Shown here in pieces: positions 1 through 7,946 of a stretch of 64,000 bases of DNA. Within the stretch, counting starts at the first letter, position 1. The number at the start of each line of letters is the position of its first letter. The translations under genes and the position numbers were made by a program. This DNA comes from Dongia rigui (GTDB lineage: Bacteria > Pseudomonadota > Alphaproteobacteria > Dongiales > Dongiaceae): positions 1,116,001-1,180,000 of the forward strand of contig NZ_JAXCLX010000001.1 of NCBI RefSeq assembly GCF_034044635.1, written 5' to 3'. The notes under the pieces were generated by a model. It ran no database searches, was not told the DNA's origin, and saw nothing but the letters and a program-made list of their open reading frames with translations.

Positions 1-23
1 CGCCTGCGCGGGGCATGACAATG
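1..23. repeat. Partial REP-like palindromic repeat (right end)
   Basis: The window opens inside the right-hand end of the REP-like element seen at several other places here. The ending GGGGCATGACAATG resembles the end of the copy at 6073-6168 (GGGCCATGACAATG). The left part lies outside the window. Confidence 0.5.
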
Positions 24-40
24 AAAGAGCTTTAAATAAG

Positions 41-66
41 GCTCGCTCCTCGGAGCGGGCCTTTTT
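41..66 (+). terminator. Rho-independent terminator
   Basis: An 8-bp GC-rich stem (41-48 paired with 53-60, one G-T wobble) closes on a tetraloop and is followed by a run of five T at 62-66. On the + strand it would end a transcript entering from the left. The first gene to the right is on the minus strand and ends at 107. Confidence 0.65.
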
Positions 67-106
67 GAATAGCCCTCCCCCCTGCAGGTGGGAAGAATAA
101 GCCGAG

Positions 107-1003
107 CTACCAGCGCAATGCCGGCAGCCGCGCCAGCTTCAGCGGCCCGAGCCACAGATAGCCCTGCTGCAGGCTGAGGCTGAGATCGACGCGGAGGCGG
201 CCACTGTCGTCGGTCTTAGCGAGGCCCTGGGCCATGATCTTTGCGGTCTTGGCGCTGCGCGCATCCAAAAGGCCGTCCTGCGCCAGCAATTCGACCGTCT
301 CAGCAACGCCGTAAGCGTGCAAACTGAGCGCCCCAAGGGGCTGGAGCGCCTCGTCGAGCGCCAGCGTACCGTCCCCGGTTGCCTGGAGCGGGGCTTGGCT
401 GAAGGCGAAGGCCTTGACCTCCAGCACGCCGCCCGCCGATGCCCAACCGCTGAGTGCCTGCCCAAGATCAGGCGCCACCGGCACCGGCCCCATGATGGCG
501 CCTTGGACCGTCAGCCGCTCGATCGGCCCCGCCGTCACCGCGCGCTTGCCCGCCGGCAACGCCAGATCGCCCATGCTCACCGCGAAGCCCAGGAAGGGCT
601 GGTGGTAGTCGGCCGGTGGCGCTTTGGGAATGTCGACAGACCCTTGCGCCTCGGCCGCACGATAGCTATCGGCGCCGAGGGTCAAATCGAGCGCATTGGC
701 GGCGAACGTCACTTGGTTGATGTTCCAGGGCCGCATCTCGGCCACCAGCGATCCTGTCGCCAGCGACACCGGCGACGCCCCCGGAATGTCGATCCGCGCG
801 GCCCCGAAATTGCGACGGAAAGCGAACGGATAGCCACTGATGCTGCCGTCGGCAAAGGTGAGACCGATCCCGGCCGCGCGCTGCTCGGCGACCCAGGCTT
901 CAATCCCCGCCTGCAGTTTTGCCGCCACGAAGAACCAGTAGCCGGTATAGGCGCCACCCAGGATCAGAACCAACCCGAGGCCGAGATAGGCAGGCAACTT
1001 CAC
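107..1003 (-). CDS. DUF2125 domain protein
   Basis: A 298-residue protein with one N-terminal hydrophobic segment (about residues 5-25), so probably membrane-anchored with the bulk in the periplasm. The sequence after the anchor (GIEAWVAEQRAAGIGLTF) and the long beta-rich body with G-rich strands fit the alphaproteobacterial DUF2125 family, whose function is unknown. The start is GTG at 1003. This GTG overlaps the TGA of a 20-codon frame (1000-1062), which itself overlaps the stop of the permease gene, so translation may be coupled to the transporter. No clear Shine-Dalgarno sequence precedes the GTG. Membership of the transport operon is inferred from this overlap only. Confidence 0.75.
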   Translation of the reverse strand: MKLPAYLGLGLVLILGGAYTGYWFFVAAKLQAGIEAWVAEQRAAGIGLTFADGSISGYPFAFRRNFGAARIDIPGASPVSLATGSLVAEMRPWNINQVTFAANALDLTLGADSYRAAEAQGSVDIPKAPPADYHQPFLGFAVSMGDLALPAGKRAVTAGPIERLTVQGAIMGPVPVAPDLGQALSGWASAGGVLEVKAFAFSQAPLQATGDGTLALDEALQPLGALSLHAYGVAETVELLAQDGLLDARSAKTAKIMAQGLAKTDDSGRLRVDLSLSLQQGYLWLGPLKLARLPALRW

Positions 1004-1062
1004 GCTTTCACATTCATGCCAGAGTTGATCATGCCAGAGACGATCATGCCCGAGAGGATCAT
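1000..1062 (-). CDS. 20-codon bridging ORF made of a 15-bp tandem repeat
   Basis: A 20-codon frame starts with an ATG that overlaps the permease stop (ATGA at 1059-1062) and ends with a TGA that overlaps the GTG start of the DUF2125 gene (GTGA at 1000-1003). The DNA is a 15-bp tandem repeat (units at about 1016-1030, 1031-1045 and 1046-1060, with a decayed fourth), so the peptide reads MI(L/V/N)SG three times and ends MNVKA. It may be a real micropeptide, a pure coupling leader that carries ribosomes between two genes, or a repeat expansion that happens to stay open. The two stop-start overlaps are seen directly; any function is inference. Confidence 0.4.
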   Translation of the reverse strand: MILSGMIVSGMINSGMNVKA

Positions 1063-1787
1063 GCTTGCGCCGATAGCGGCTTGCCCGATACCGGGATCGC
1101 CAGGCGGTCCTTGTTGAGCCTGCGCTCGACCCAATTGAGGCCTCGGGTCAGGAAATAGACGGTGACGAAGTAGACGATGCCGGCGCCGATGAGCGTGTCG
1201 TAGACGCGGTAGGTGTCAACGCGAATCGTCGTCGCCGTGCCCATCACCTCATAGACCGTCACCAGCGACGCGATCGACGTCGCTTTCAACAGCAGGATCG
1301 TTTCCGAACTCATGGTGGGCAGGCAGATGCGCACCGCGCGCGGCAGTGTGATGCGCCAGAACACCTGGAATCGGTTCATGCCGAAGGCGCGCGCCGCCTC
1401 GATCTCGCCATGCGGCACGGCCAGTATGGCGCCACGTAGAATCTCGCCGGTATAGCCAGCCGTGTTCAGCGACAGCGCGAAGATGGCGTAATAGATGCCG
1501 TCCTTCAAAAACGGATAGCCGCGCATCATCCAGCCGGGAATCAGCTGCCCCAGGCCGTAATAGATGAAATAGAGCTGTATGAGGAACGGCGTGCCACGCA
1601 TCATGAAGATGAAGGTGCGTGCCGGGATCCACAGCAGCGGGTTGGGGCTGAGGCGGGCGAGCGCCACCGGCACGGCGCAGATGTTTCCGATAACGCTGGA
1701 GGAAATGGTGAGGAGCAAGGTGAGCGGCAGCGCCCAGATGAGCTGCGGCATCACCACAGTGAACATATAGATCGGATCGAATTTCAT
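1059..1787 (-). CDS. Amino-acid ABC transporter permease (HisM/OccM type)
   Basis: A 242-residue inner-membrane permease of the polar amino-acid uptake family (HisM/OccM/GlnP). It has several hydrophobic segments and the cytoplasmic EAA-type loop (GEIEAARAFGMNRFQVFWRI), which docks the ATPase. The motif MRGTPFLIQLYFIYYGLG is typical of the family. It lies 20 bp downstream of a second permease (1808-2536), with which it should form a heterodimer. ATG start at 1787 preceded by GGGAGAGA. The substrate cannot be told from the permease; the binding protein at 2792-3592 points to basic or other polar amino acids. No ATPase gene is beside it. Confidence 0.9.
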   Translation of the reverse strand: MKFDPIYMFTVVMPQLIWALPLTLLLTISSSVIGNICAVPVALARLSPNPLLWIPARTFIFMMRGTPFLIQLYFIYYGLGQLIPGWMMRGYPFLKDGIYYAIFALSLNTAGYTGEILRGAILAVPHGEIEAARAFGMNRFQVFWRITLPRAVRICLPTMSSETILLLKATSIASLVTVYEVMGTATTIRVDTYRVYDTLIGAGIVYFVTVYFLTRGLNWVERRLNKDRLAIPVSGKPLSAQA

Positions 1788-1807
1788 CTTCTGATCTCTC
1801 CCGGCCG

Positions 1808-2536
1808 TCAGGCGCGCCGAACGCCGCGATTGGCGCGCTTCTCAAGACGGCCGGTGACATACATCGAAACGCCCGACACGATCATGAACACGACCGCAGT
1901 GGCGCCGTAATAGAACAGAAAATGCTTGGTCTGGTTGGCCGCACCGCGCCCCACCGACATGATATCGCCCACCGCCGCCACCACACTGACAAAGGCGCTG
2001 TCCTTGGTGATGTTGAGCCATTGGTTGCCGAGACCCGAGATGGCATAGCGCACCATCTGCGGCAGGATGATGCGGATGAAGCGCTGTGGCGCATGCATGC
2101 CGAAGGCCTTGGCGGCCTCGATCTGTCCCTTCGGCACCGCCTGGATGCCACCCCTGAGCACGTCGGTGAGATAAGCACCATAGATGATGCCCAGTGCAGA
2201 GATGACGGCGCCGAACGGATTGATCTCGACGCCACGCTCGGCAAGGCCCAGACCCACCAGCACGCTGGAGAGGGTTGAGGTACCGGCATAGAAGATGAGG
2301 ATGATGAGCAGCAGTTCCGGCACCGACCGGACCACCGTCGTATAGACCTCGCCGGCCCGGTTCAGCGCCTTGACGTGGCACAGCTTCGACCAGGCGCCCA
2401 GCATGCCGATGCCGAAGGCGATCGTGTAGGCACAGGCCGAGATGAAGAGCGTCGTGTAGATGCCCTTGAAGAATTCGTCGCCATAGCCCGCGTCACCCCA
2501 GGCTAGGCTTGCCCACAAAGATTGTTCCGCCGCCAA
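1808..2536 (-). CDS. Amino-acid ABC transporter permease (HisQ/OccQ type)
   Basis: A 242-residue permease paired with the gene at 1059-1787. It shows the family features: an N-terminal membrane segment (GIYTTLFISACAYTIAFGIG), the VRSVPELLLIILIFYAG motif and the EAA loop (GQIEAAKAFGMHAPQRFIRI). The open frame begins at a TTG (2536) with no good ribosome-binding site, so the true start is uncertain; no in-frame ATG lies ahead of the first membrane segment. It is separated from the binding-protein gene by a terminator-like hairpin and a REP element, so permease expression may be lower than that of the binding protein, a usual pattern in these operons. Confidence 0.88.
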   Translation of the reverse strand: MAAEQSLWASLAWGDAGYGDEFFKGIYTTLFISACAYTIAFGIGMLGAWSKLCHVKALNRAGEVYTTVVRSVPELLLIILIFYAGTSTLSSVLVGLGLAERGVEINPFGAVISALGIIYGAYLTDVLRGGIQAVPKGQIEAAKAFGMHAPQRFIRIILPQMVRYAISGLGNQWLNITKDSAFVSVVAAVGDIMSVGRGAANQTKHFLFYYGATAVVFMIVSGVSMYVTGRLEKRANRGVRRA

Positions 2537-2674
2537 AGCTGGCCCCCATCGTAAAGCCCTGTTCCCCGCAACCCATTTTCTGGGCCGGCCGGTTTTCCCG
2601 GCTCGTAGCTATGCAGGATCGTACCCCCCGCCCCCCGCCGGCAGCAATACCGCATTGCGCCAATTTCTCAAGTC

Positions 2675-2706
2675 GTCATGCCCCGGCTTGACCCGGGCAT
2701 GATGGG
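2675..2706. repeat. REP-like palindromic repeat, short copy
   Basis: The sequence reads GTCATGCCCCGGCTTGACCC and then GGGCATGATG. It is the left hairpin of the repeat family also found at 6073, 12027, 21296, 25441, 35345, 54445 and 61752. It lies in the gap between the binding-protein gene and the permease genes. Confidence 0.7.
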
Positions 2707-2737
2707 GTGGGGGGGGGATGCCACCGCCCCCAAAGCA

Positions 2738-2769
2738 AAACCGCCCGATCCATCTGGACCGGGCGGTTT
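2738..2769 (-). terminator. Hairpin terminator/attenuator after the binding-protein gene
   Basis: The arms CCGCCCG (2741-2747) and CGGGCGG (2760-2766) form a stem flanked by AAAA and TTT. Read on the minus strand it follows the stop of the binding-protein gene (2792) and has a short T-rich tail. It could partly stop transcription before the two permease genes or protect the upstream mRNA. Confidence 0.6.
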
Positions 2770-2791
2770 GTCACGTGATCTTGGGCCAGCC

Positions 2792-3592
2792 TTAGAAGGT
2801 CGGCTTAATCAGCATGCCGTCGAGTTCCGGATACTTCTTGGTGATCTCGTCATACTTGCCGCTGGTAACGACTTCCTTGATCGCGGCATTGAGCTTGTCG
2901 AGCGTGTCCTGGTCGTCCTTGCGGACGGCGGCGCCGACGCCTTCACCCATGATCGGGTCCTGGGGCACAACGGCCTTTTCTTCGTAATCCTTGCCCGCGT
3001 CCGACTTCAGGAACGGGGAGAGGGTCGAACGGCCTTCCTGGACGTAGTCGACGCGACCGGCGGCGAGATCGGCCAGCGCCGTGTCGAGACCGTCATAGGT
3101 CTTGATCTCGGCGGCGGAGCCGAAGCGCTTCTGCAGGAACTTCGAGTGGATCGTGGCGTTCTGCGCGCCCATGATCTTGCCCTTCATCGATTCCGGATTG
3201 TCGAAATCGATTTTGGTCGCATCCGACTTCGGCCCGATGATGATGGTGGTCGAGTCATAGTAGAAATGCGTGAAGTTTACCTGCTGCTTGCGGTCGTCGT
3301 TGATCGTCATCGAGGCGAAGATGAAATCGATCTTGCCTTCCTGCAGTGCCGGGATGATTCCGTCCCACGCCGTCGGGAACAGTTCGCATTTGATCTTTGC
3401 CGCTTCGCACACGGCCATGGCGAGGTCGACTTCCCAGCCGGTCCACTTGCCGCTGGTGTCCTTGGTGGCGAACGGCGGATAGTCGGTCTGGTCCATACCG
3501 ACCTTGTAAACCTTGTCTTCCGCCTGCGCGGCGAAAGCGGTGGCGGCCATGATCGCACCGGCGACGATGCTCCCAAACAAGCTCTTTTTCAT
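2792..3592 (-). CDS. Amino-acid ABC transporter substrate-binding protein
   Basis: A 266-residue periplasmic binding protein of the SBP_bac_3 family. The signal peptide MKKSLFGSIVAGAIMAATAF ends in AQA and gives a mature protein starting EDKVYKVGMDQ. The body has the family landmarks TDYPPFA, GWEVDLAMAVCEAAKIKCE, WDGIIPALQEGKIDFIFASM and a C-terminal GVGAAVRKDD. The start is the ATG at 3592, six bases after AGGGA; the frame stays open for 56 codons upstream, but without signal-peptide character. It should bind an amino acid and feed the permeases at 1059-2536. HisJ/ArtJ-like specificity is a guess. Confidence 0.9.
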   Translation of the reverse strand: MKKSLFGSIVAGAIMAATAFAAQAEDKVYKVGMDQTDYPPFATKDTSGKWTGWEVDLAMAVCEAAKIKCELFPTAWDGIIPALQEGKIDFIFASMTINDDRKQQVNFTHFYYDSTTIIIGPKSDATKIDFDNPESMKGKIMGAQNATIHSKFLQKRFGSAAEIKTYDGLDTALADLAAGRVDYVQEGRSTLSPFLKSDAGKDYEEKAVVPQDPIMGEGVGAAVRKDDQDTLDKLNAAIKEVVTSGKYDEITKKYPELDGMLIKPTF

Positions 3593-3834
3593 GATCATTC
3601 CCTGGTCAAAGTTGCCCTGTTCAAACCTTTGATACCGGTCCTCTTGCTGCCGTACCGCTGACCGCTCTGATGTCGGCCTTGAGGCGGGGGTAAAGGATCG
3701 GCTCGGGAAAAAGACTAGCACAGGCGAATTCGGCTTGGGTAGCAGCGATACAGGCGTCAAACAGACAATTCCGCGTGAGAAAGCCCTGTCATTTGCCGGC
3801 GTTAACCCTCAAATCGCCGGAAACCCCTCACCGC

Positions 3835-5010
3835 TCATGCCTTGCCGAGGAAAGCCTCGAATCGGTCCATGGCCTCCGAGAGCCGCTCGTTGGACTGGGC
3901 GTAGCAGAGGCGCAAATAGCCCTCACCACCCGCACCGAAGGCGGTACCCGGCGCCAGCCCCACCCGCCCCTCGACCACCAGGCGCTTGCAGAAATTGAGC
4001 GCTGCCTCAGGCTCGGTCCCCAGCTCGGCCACCTGCAGCATCAGATAGAATGAGGCGTCGGCCGGGATGACGCGCACGCGGTTCATCCGGGAAAGACGCT
4101 CCAGCACCAGATCGCGCCCGCTTTTGCAGCGCGCCACCATCCACTTCACCCAATCCTCGCCATCGGTGATAGCCTTGACGCAGGCCGCCTGCAGGAAGGG
4201 CTGCCCGCCCGACGTGTTGAATTCCAGCAGGCGTTCGAAAGCGGTCGTGGCCGCACGCGGCATCACCATCCAGCCAACACGCCAGCCGGTCATCGCCCAG
4301 GTCTTGGAGAAGGAATTGACCACGAAGACGGGATCGTCCGGCGTCGCGATTTCCAGGAAGGAGGGTGCCACGGGGCGATTATAGACGAGGCGGTTATAGA
4401 CTTCGTCGGCGATGAGCGCGATGCCGCGCGTCCTGCAGAAATCGAGCAGCGCCTTGCGCTGTTCCTCGGGCATGATCCAGCCGGTCGGATTGCCGGGCGA
4501 GGCCACATAGACGGCACGCGTCCGCGCGTCGCAGGCGGCAAACAGCTTTTCGAGATCGAGATGCCAGCCGTCATCCCGGCCCTTCAACGGCACCTGGCGC
4601 GCGTCGCCGCCCAGAATGGTGACGGCGCGGTAGATGTTCGGCCAGACCGGGCTAACGCAGACCATGTTGTCGCCGGCGCTGATCAGCGATTGCACGATCA
4701 GCATCATCGCGTTCATGCCGCTCGACGTCACCGCGATGCGATCCTCGGTCAGTTCGACCCCGTAGAGGCGGCGGTGATAGTCGATGAGCGCGTCGCGCAG
4801 TTCCGGGATACCGCGCTTATAGGTGTAGAAGGTCTTCCCTTCCTGCAGCGCTTGAGCAGCGGCGTCGCAGACGAATTTCGTGGTCGGCAGATCGCCCTCA
4901 CCCACCCACAGGCCGATCACGTCGGGCACGCTGAAACCCATCCTCCACACATCGACGATCTGCGAATCCTCGAGGGTGGCGATGGCGGGGCGAAGATTAA
5001 GAGCGGTCAT
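3835..5010 (-). CDS. PLP-dependent class I/II aminotransferase
   Basis: A 391-residue cytosolic aminotransferase of fold type I. The PLP lysine lies in NSFSKTWAMTGWRVGWM, preceded by the usual DEVYNRLVY strand that holds the pyridine-nitrogen Asp and the Tyr. The phosphate and substrate region shows ASPGNPTGWIMP (conserved N-P-T-G), and the C-terminal FYLMLQ and LRLCYAQSNERL segments are also typical. The best family fit is the aspartate/alanine-type group. It sits 15 bp after an EamA exporter gene on the same strand, so the two are probably co-transcribed, and the exporter may handle an amino acid linked to this enzyme. The substrate is unknown. Confidence 0.9.
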   Translation of the reverse strand: MTALNLRPAIATLEDSQIVDVWRMGFSVPDVIGLWVGEGDLPTTKFVCDAAAQALQEGKTFYTYKRGIPELRDALIDYHRRLYGVELTEDRIAVTSSGMNAMMLIVQSLISAGDNMVCVSPVWPNIYRAVTILGGDARQVPLKGRDDGWHLDLEKLFAACDARTRAVYVASPGNPTGWIMPEEQRKALLDFCRTRGIALIADEVYNRLVYNRPVAPSFLEIATPDDPVFVVNSFSKTWAMTGWRVGWMVMPRAATTAFERLLEFNTSGGQPFLQAACVKAITDGEDWVKWMVARCKSGRDLVLERLSRMNRVRVIPADASFYLMLQVAELGTEPEAALNFCKRLVVEGRVGLAPGTAFGAGGEGYLRLCYAQSNERLSEAMDRFEAFLGKA

Positions 5011-5025
5011 GATGGGAAAGTCTCG

Positions 5026-5943
5026 TCAGGATATAGGCGTTTGCGGGATTGCAGCGGCATCCGGCTTTTTCTCGCGCGGGCGCCACAGCACCAGAAGGTT
5101 GCCGGACATTACCAAAGCAAAGCCCAATCCCGCCAGAGGCGACCAGCGATAGCCTTCGAGGAAGGTGGAAAGGGTCAGCGCCACGATCGGGAACATGACG
5201 CTGGTATAGGCGGCGCGCGCGGCACCAATGCGCTGCACCAGATGCAGATAGCAGCCAAAGCCGATGACGGTGGCAAAGAGCGCAAGGCCGATGAGCGAGA
5301 CGATATAGGCCGGGCGCGGATCGTAATTGAAACTGGCGCCGGCCGCCAAGGCAAAGCCTACGCAGAACAATGCCCCGAAGCTCATCCCGATCGTGTTCGA
5401 CTGGATGACGGGGATCTCGAGCGCTTTGAGGCGCACGCTCACCATGTTGCCGAGCGAGGCGAGATAGGTGGCCAGGAGCGAGAGGCCGAGGCCCAGCGCC
5501 GGCTCGGAACCGAGGCCGCTGCTGGCCAGTTCTGGATAGAAGACGAGGCAGAGACCGGTCAGGCCGATGAGCGCTGCCACGAAGGCACGGCGGTCAATCT
5601 TTTGCCGAAAGAACAGCGCCAGGTTGAGAATATTCATCATCGACATGGTCGAGAAGCACACCGCGAGCAGCCCGCTGACCAGATGCGCGCCTGCGAAATA
5701 GAAGAGGATGTAGTTGCCGCAAAAGAGACACAGGCCCTGCACCGCCATCAGCAGCACAGCGGGCTTGGGAAAACGCAACGAGCGCCGCGTCACGGCGCAG
5801 AAACCGATCAGGATGACGGCAGAGAGCAGGAAGCGATAGCTGAGCGACACCTGCGGCGCCACCACGCCCAATTGCTGCTCGATCCCGTACCAGGACGAGC
5901 CCCAGATCAGCACCACGATCGTGTAGAGGGCCCAGACGGGCAT
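5026..5943 (-). CDS. DMT-superfamily transporter (EamA family)
   Basis: A 305-residue inner-membrane protein with about ten hydrophobic segments in two related halves, the layout of EamA/RhaT transporters. It starts with MPVWALYTIVVLIWGSSWYG, the usual first helix with the WGS motif, and ends with a short basic tail (WRPREKKPDAA). These proteins usually export amino acids or other small metabolites. It is the upstream gene of a two-gene unit with the aminotransferase (15 bp gap). ATG at 5943. The transported compound cannot be told from the sequence. Confidence 0.9.
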   Translation of the reverse strand: MPVWALYTIVVLIWGSSWYGIEQQLGVVAPQVSLSYRFLLSAVILIGFCAVTRRSLRFPKPAVLLMAVQGLCLFCGNYILFYFAGAHLVSGLLAVCFSTMSMMNILNLALFFRQKIDRRAFVAALIGLTGLCLVFYPELASSGLGSEPALGLGLSLLATYLASLGNMVSVRLKALEIPVIQSNTIGMSFGALFCVGFALAAGASFNYDPRPAYIVSLIGLALFATVIGFGCYLHLVQRIGAARAAYTSVMFPIVALTLSTFLEGYRWSPLAGLGFALVMSGNLLVLWRPREKKPDAAAIPQTPIS

Positions 5944-6072
5944 GCGGCGACACTCCCCTCGACGGAAGCACCGACGCTAGTTCGGGCACGGCGGCGCGAC
6001 AATCGCCGATGCCGCATGCGGGTCATGCAAGGGGCAATGTGTGGAGACAAAGGTGGGGTGACATTCTCATAT

Positions 6073-6168
6073 GTCATGCCCCGGCTTGGCCGGGGCATCC
6101 ACGAGTTTTGTCACTCACACAAAGAAAGCAACTCGTGGATGGCCCGCCTGAAGCGGGCCATGACAATG
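6073..6168. repeat. REP-like repeat, full nested form
   Basis: This is the clearest full copy. A left hairpin (CCCCGG..CCGGGG) and a right hairpin (GGCCCGC..GCGGGCC) are both enclosed by GTCATG..CATGAC ends. A longer central stem is formed by ATCCACGAGTT (about 6098-6108) and AACTCGTGGAT (about 6130-6140). The whole can fold as a cruciform or three-way structure. It lies between the DMT gene and the end of the TPR-methyltransferase gene. Confidence 0.8.
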
Positions 6169-6184
6169 GGGGCGAACCGAACCG

Positions 6185-7825
6185 TCAATCCACCAGATTG
6201 AAGAAGATCCGCGTGTTGTCGTAGCCCACAGCGAGCGTCAGGCGGTCGCCGGGCTGGACGGCCACCGGCTCCTTGAAGAAATGCGCCGCCTGTTTCCAGT
6301 GATTGGTGCGGGAATGACTGTCGGAGCGGTAGACGATATCCTCGAACATGTGGAGGTCGAACCAGAAGGCGACGCCGTGGCAAAGGCCCGCTTCCGTCAC
6401 CGGCACGACGATGCGGTGGCTGTCCATTTCCTTCATGACGATGCGGAAATCGAAGGCCAGCGCCTGGAACCGATCCGAGAGGCGGCGGTGCGGGTCGGCC
6501 GCGAAATCGATCACGGCATAACCCGGCGAGCGGAAGCGATCCATGCCGGACATATCAAAGCCGGCAATATTGCGCACCGGGTTGATCCGCGCCAGATGTT
6601 CGCATTCCAGGAGCACGCCATAGACGGTCGAAGCTTCCGGGACGATGCGCCCCTCAGGCTTCACCAGATTCTCGCGCGCATGGCGGATGATCGGCAGCAT
6701 GTTCGGCGCCAGCATGCCGACATTGAGAAGTTCGGAAACGAAGACATCGGCTTTCTCGGGCAGATCCTCGCCGAGGCGCAGCTGGGTCGACTTCTTGGTA
6801 ACGACCGTGATCTTATCGCCATAGCCATTGTGGGCGATGATCTGGCGCGCGGCATCGGCGATGGTCGGCAGCACTTCGCAGGTGACGACTTTTCCCGCCC
6901 CGGCACGCGCCGCCATCATCGAGACGATGCCCGAGCCGGTGCCGATTTCCAGCACCAAATCGCCCGGTCGCACCGCGCGCGCAAGCGCCGTGTCGTAAGC
7001 CGCGTTGCGCTCCTCGTCATTGATCATCGGGATGTGCCAGGCCGGCACCATCGACGATAATTGCAGGCGCAAGGCGAAGTTGAGATCCTCGTCCTCGGGC
7101 AGCTGCGCCAGGCCCTCCTGGATGACAAGCATGGCGTCATCGGGCCGCTGCTGGTCATGCAGCGCCTGTGCCAGCGACGCGTAGGCCGGCGCGCATTTGG
7201 GATCGAGCCGCAGTGCCTCGCGGAAACAGTTCTCCGCCTCCGGCATGTGGTCGAGCTGGTAGAGGATCTCGCCGGCATTGAAATGCGCGTCGACGAAATC
7301 GGCGTCGTGGCGGATCGCCTCGTTGAAGCAGATCAGCGCCTTGTCGAACTGACCGCGCCGCTTCAGCACGATACCGAGATTGTTGATCGCCGCCACCTGC
7401 ACCGGCGGTCGCGCCAATGCCTGGCGGAAGGCGTTCTCCGCCTCCTCGACCTGGTCGAGGCGCAGCAGCGCGTTACCGAGATTGTTCCAAGCCATGCTGT
7501 CGTCGGGCCGCAGCATGGTGGCACGGCGGAAGCTCACCTCGGCATCGCCGTTGCGGCCCAGCGCATAAAGGAGCGCCCCGCGGCTGTTGTGAAACTGGGC
7601 CCAGGTCGGGTCAATGGCGATCGCCCGGTCGATGAGGTCAAGCGACTGCCCGGCATCCGCCCCGCCCTGGAACCCGATCACACCAAGAAGGTGCACCGCA
7701 TCGGCATTGTCCGGTTCGCGGGCGACGAGATCGGCACAGATGGCGCTGGCTTCACCCAACTGGCCGTTCTCGACGGCAACCATGACCGATTCGATGGACT
7801 GGGCCCGTTCTTCGGCAGATTTCAT
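6185..7825 (-). CDS. TPR protein fused to a PRMT7-like methyltransferase
   Basis: A 546-residue protein. Roughly the first 260 residues are tandem tetratricopeptide repeats (for example SMAWNNLGNALLRLDQVEEA and AAINNLGIVLKRRGQFDKA). The rest is a class I SAM-dependent methyltransferase: the SAM motif LEIGTGSGIVSMMAA, then CEVLPTIADAARQII and VSELLNVGMLAPNML. As recalled, this part resembles eukaryotic PRMT7 closely, and TPR plus PRMT recalls PRMT9. In PRMT7 the loop after SE carries a second Glu; here that place looks like Pro (MLAPNMLP), so arginine methylation is doubtful. The start is the ATG at 7825; the frame runs further up to a TTG without a better site. Confidence 0.8.
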   Translation of the reverse strand: MKSAEERAQSIESVMVAVENGQLGEASAICADLVAREPDNADAVHLLGVIGFQGGADAGQSLDLIDRAIAIDPTWAQFHNSRGALLYALGRNGDAEVSFRRATMLRPDDSMAWNNLGNALLRLDQVEEAENAFRQALARPPVQVAAINNLGIVLKRRGQFDKALICFNEAIRHDADFVDAHFNAGEILYQLDHMPEAENCFREALRLDPKCAPAYASLAQALHDQQRPDDAMLVIQEGLAQLPEDEDLNFALRLQLSSMVPAWHIPMINDEERNAAYDTALARAVRPGDLVLEIGTGSGIVSMMAARAGAGKVVTCEVLPTIADAARQIIAHNGYGDKITVVTKKSTQLRLGEDLPEKADVFVSELLNVGMLAPNMLPIIRHARENLVKPEGRIVPEASTVYGVLLECEHLARINPVRNIAGFDMSGMDRFRSPGYAVIDFAADPHRRLSDRFQALAFDFRIVMKEMDSHRIVVPVTEAGLCHGVAFWFDLHMFEDIVYRSDSHSRTNHWKQAAHFFKEPVAVQPGDRLTLAVGYDNTRIFFNLVD

Positions 7826-7946
7826 GACCTTCAGCCTTCCGCTCCGCAATTTTGCAGGCAGTCTAACGCGCAGAATCGGGATGACGCCAGTTTAGGCGTC
7901 GATTCGGGGCGCAATAAGGCCCAGATGTCAGGGAAAAAGGTGGGCT

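Noticed and set aside
6073-6168. REP copies considered as a CRISPR array or transposon ends
   Set aside because: Copies are kilobases apart, not regularly spaced, have no spacers, and no transposase or cas gene is near.
4561-6201. A 546-codon plus-strand frame across the aminotransferase and DMT genes
   Set aside because: It runs opposite two well-supported genes, is rich in Arg/His/Asp as expected of antisense GC-rich DNA, and also crosses a REP element.
7883-7900. GACGCC..GGCGTC hairpin between the YjfB-like and TPR genes
   Set aside because: It has only a 6-bp stem and no T-run on either strand, which is too weak to call a terminator.
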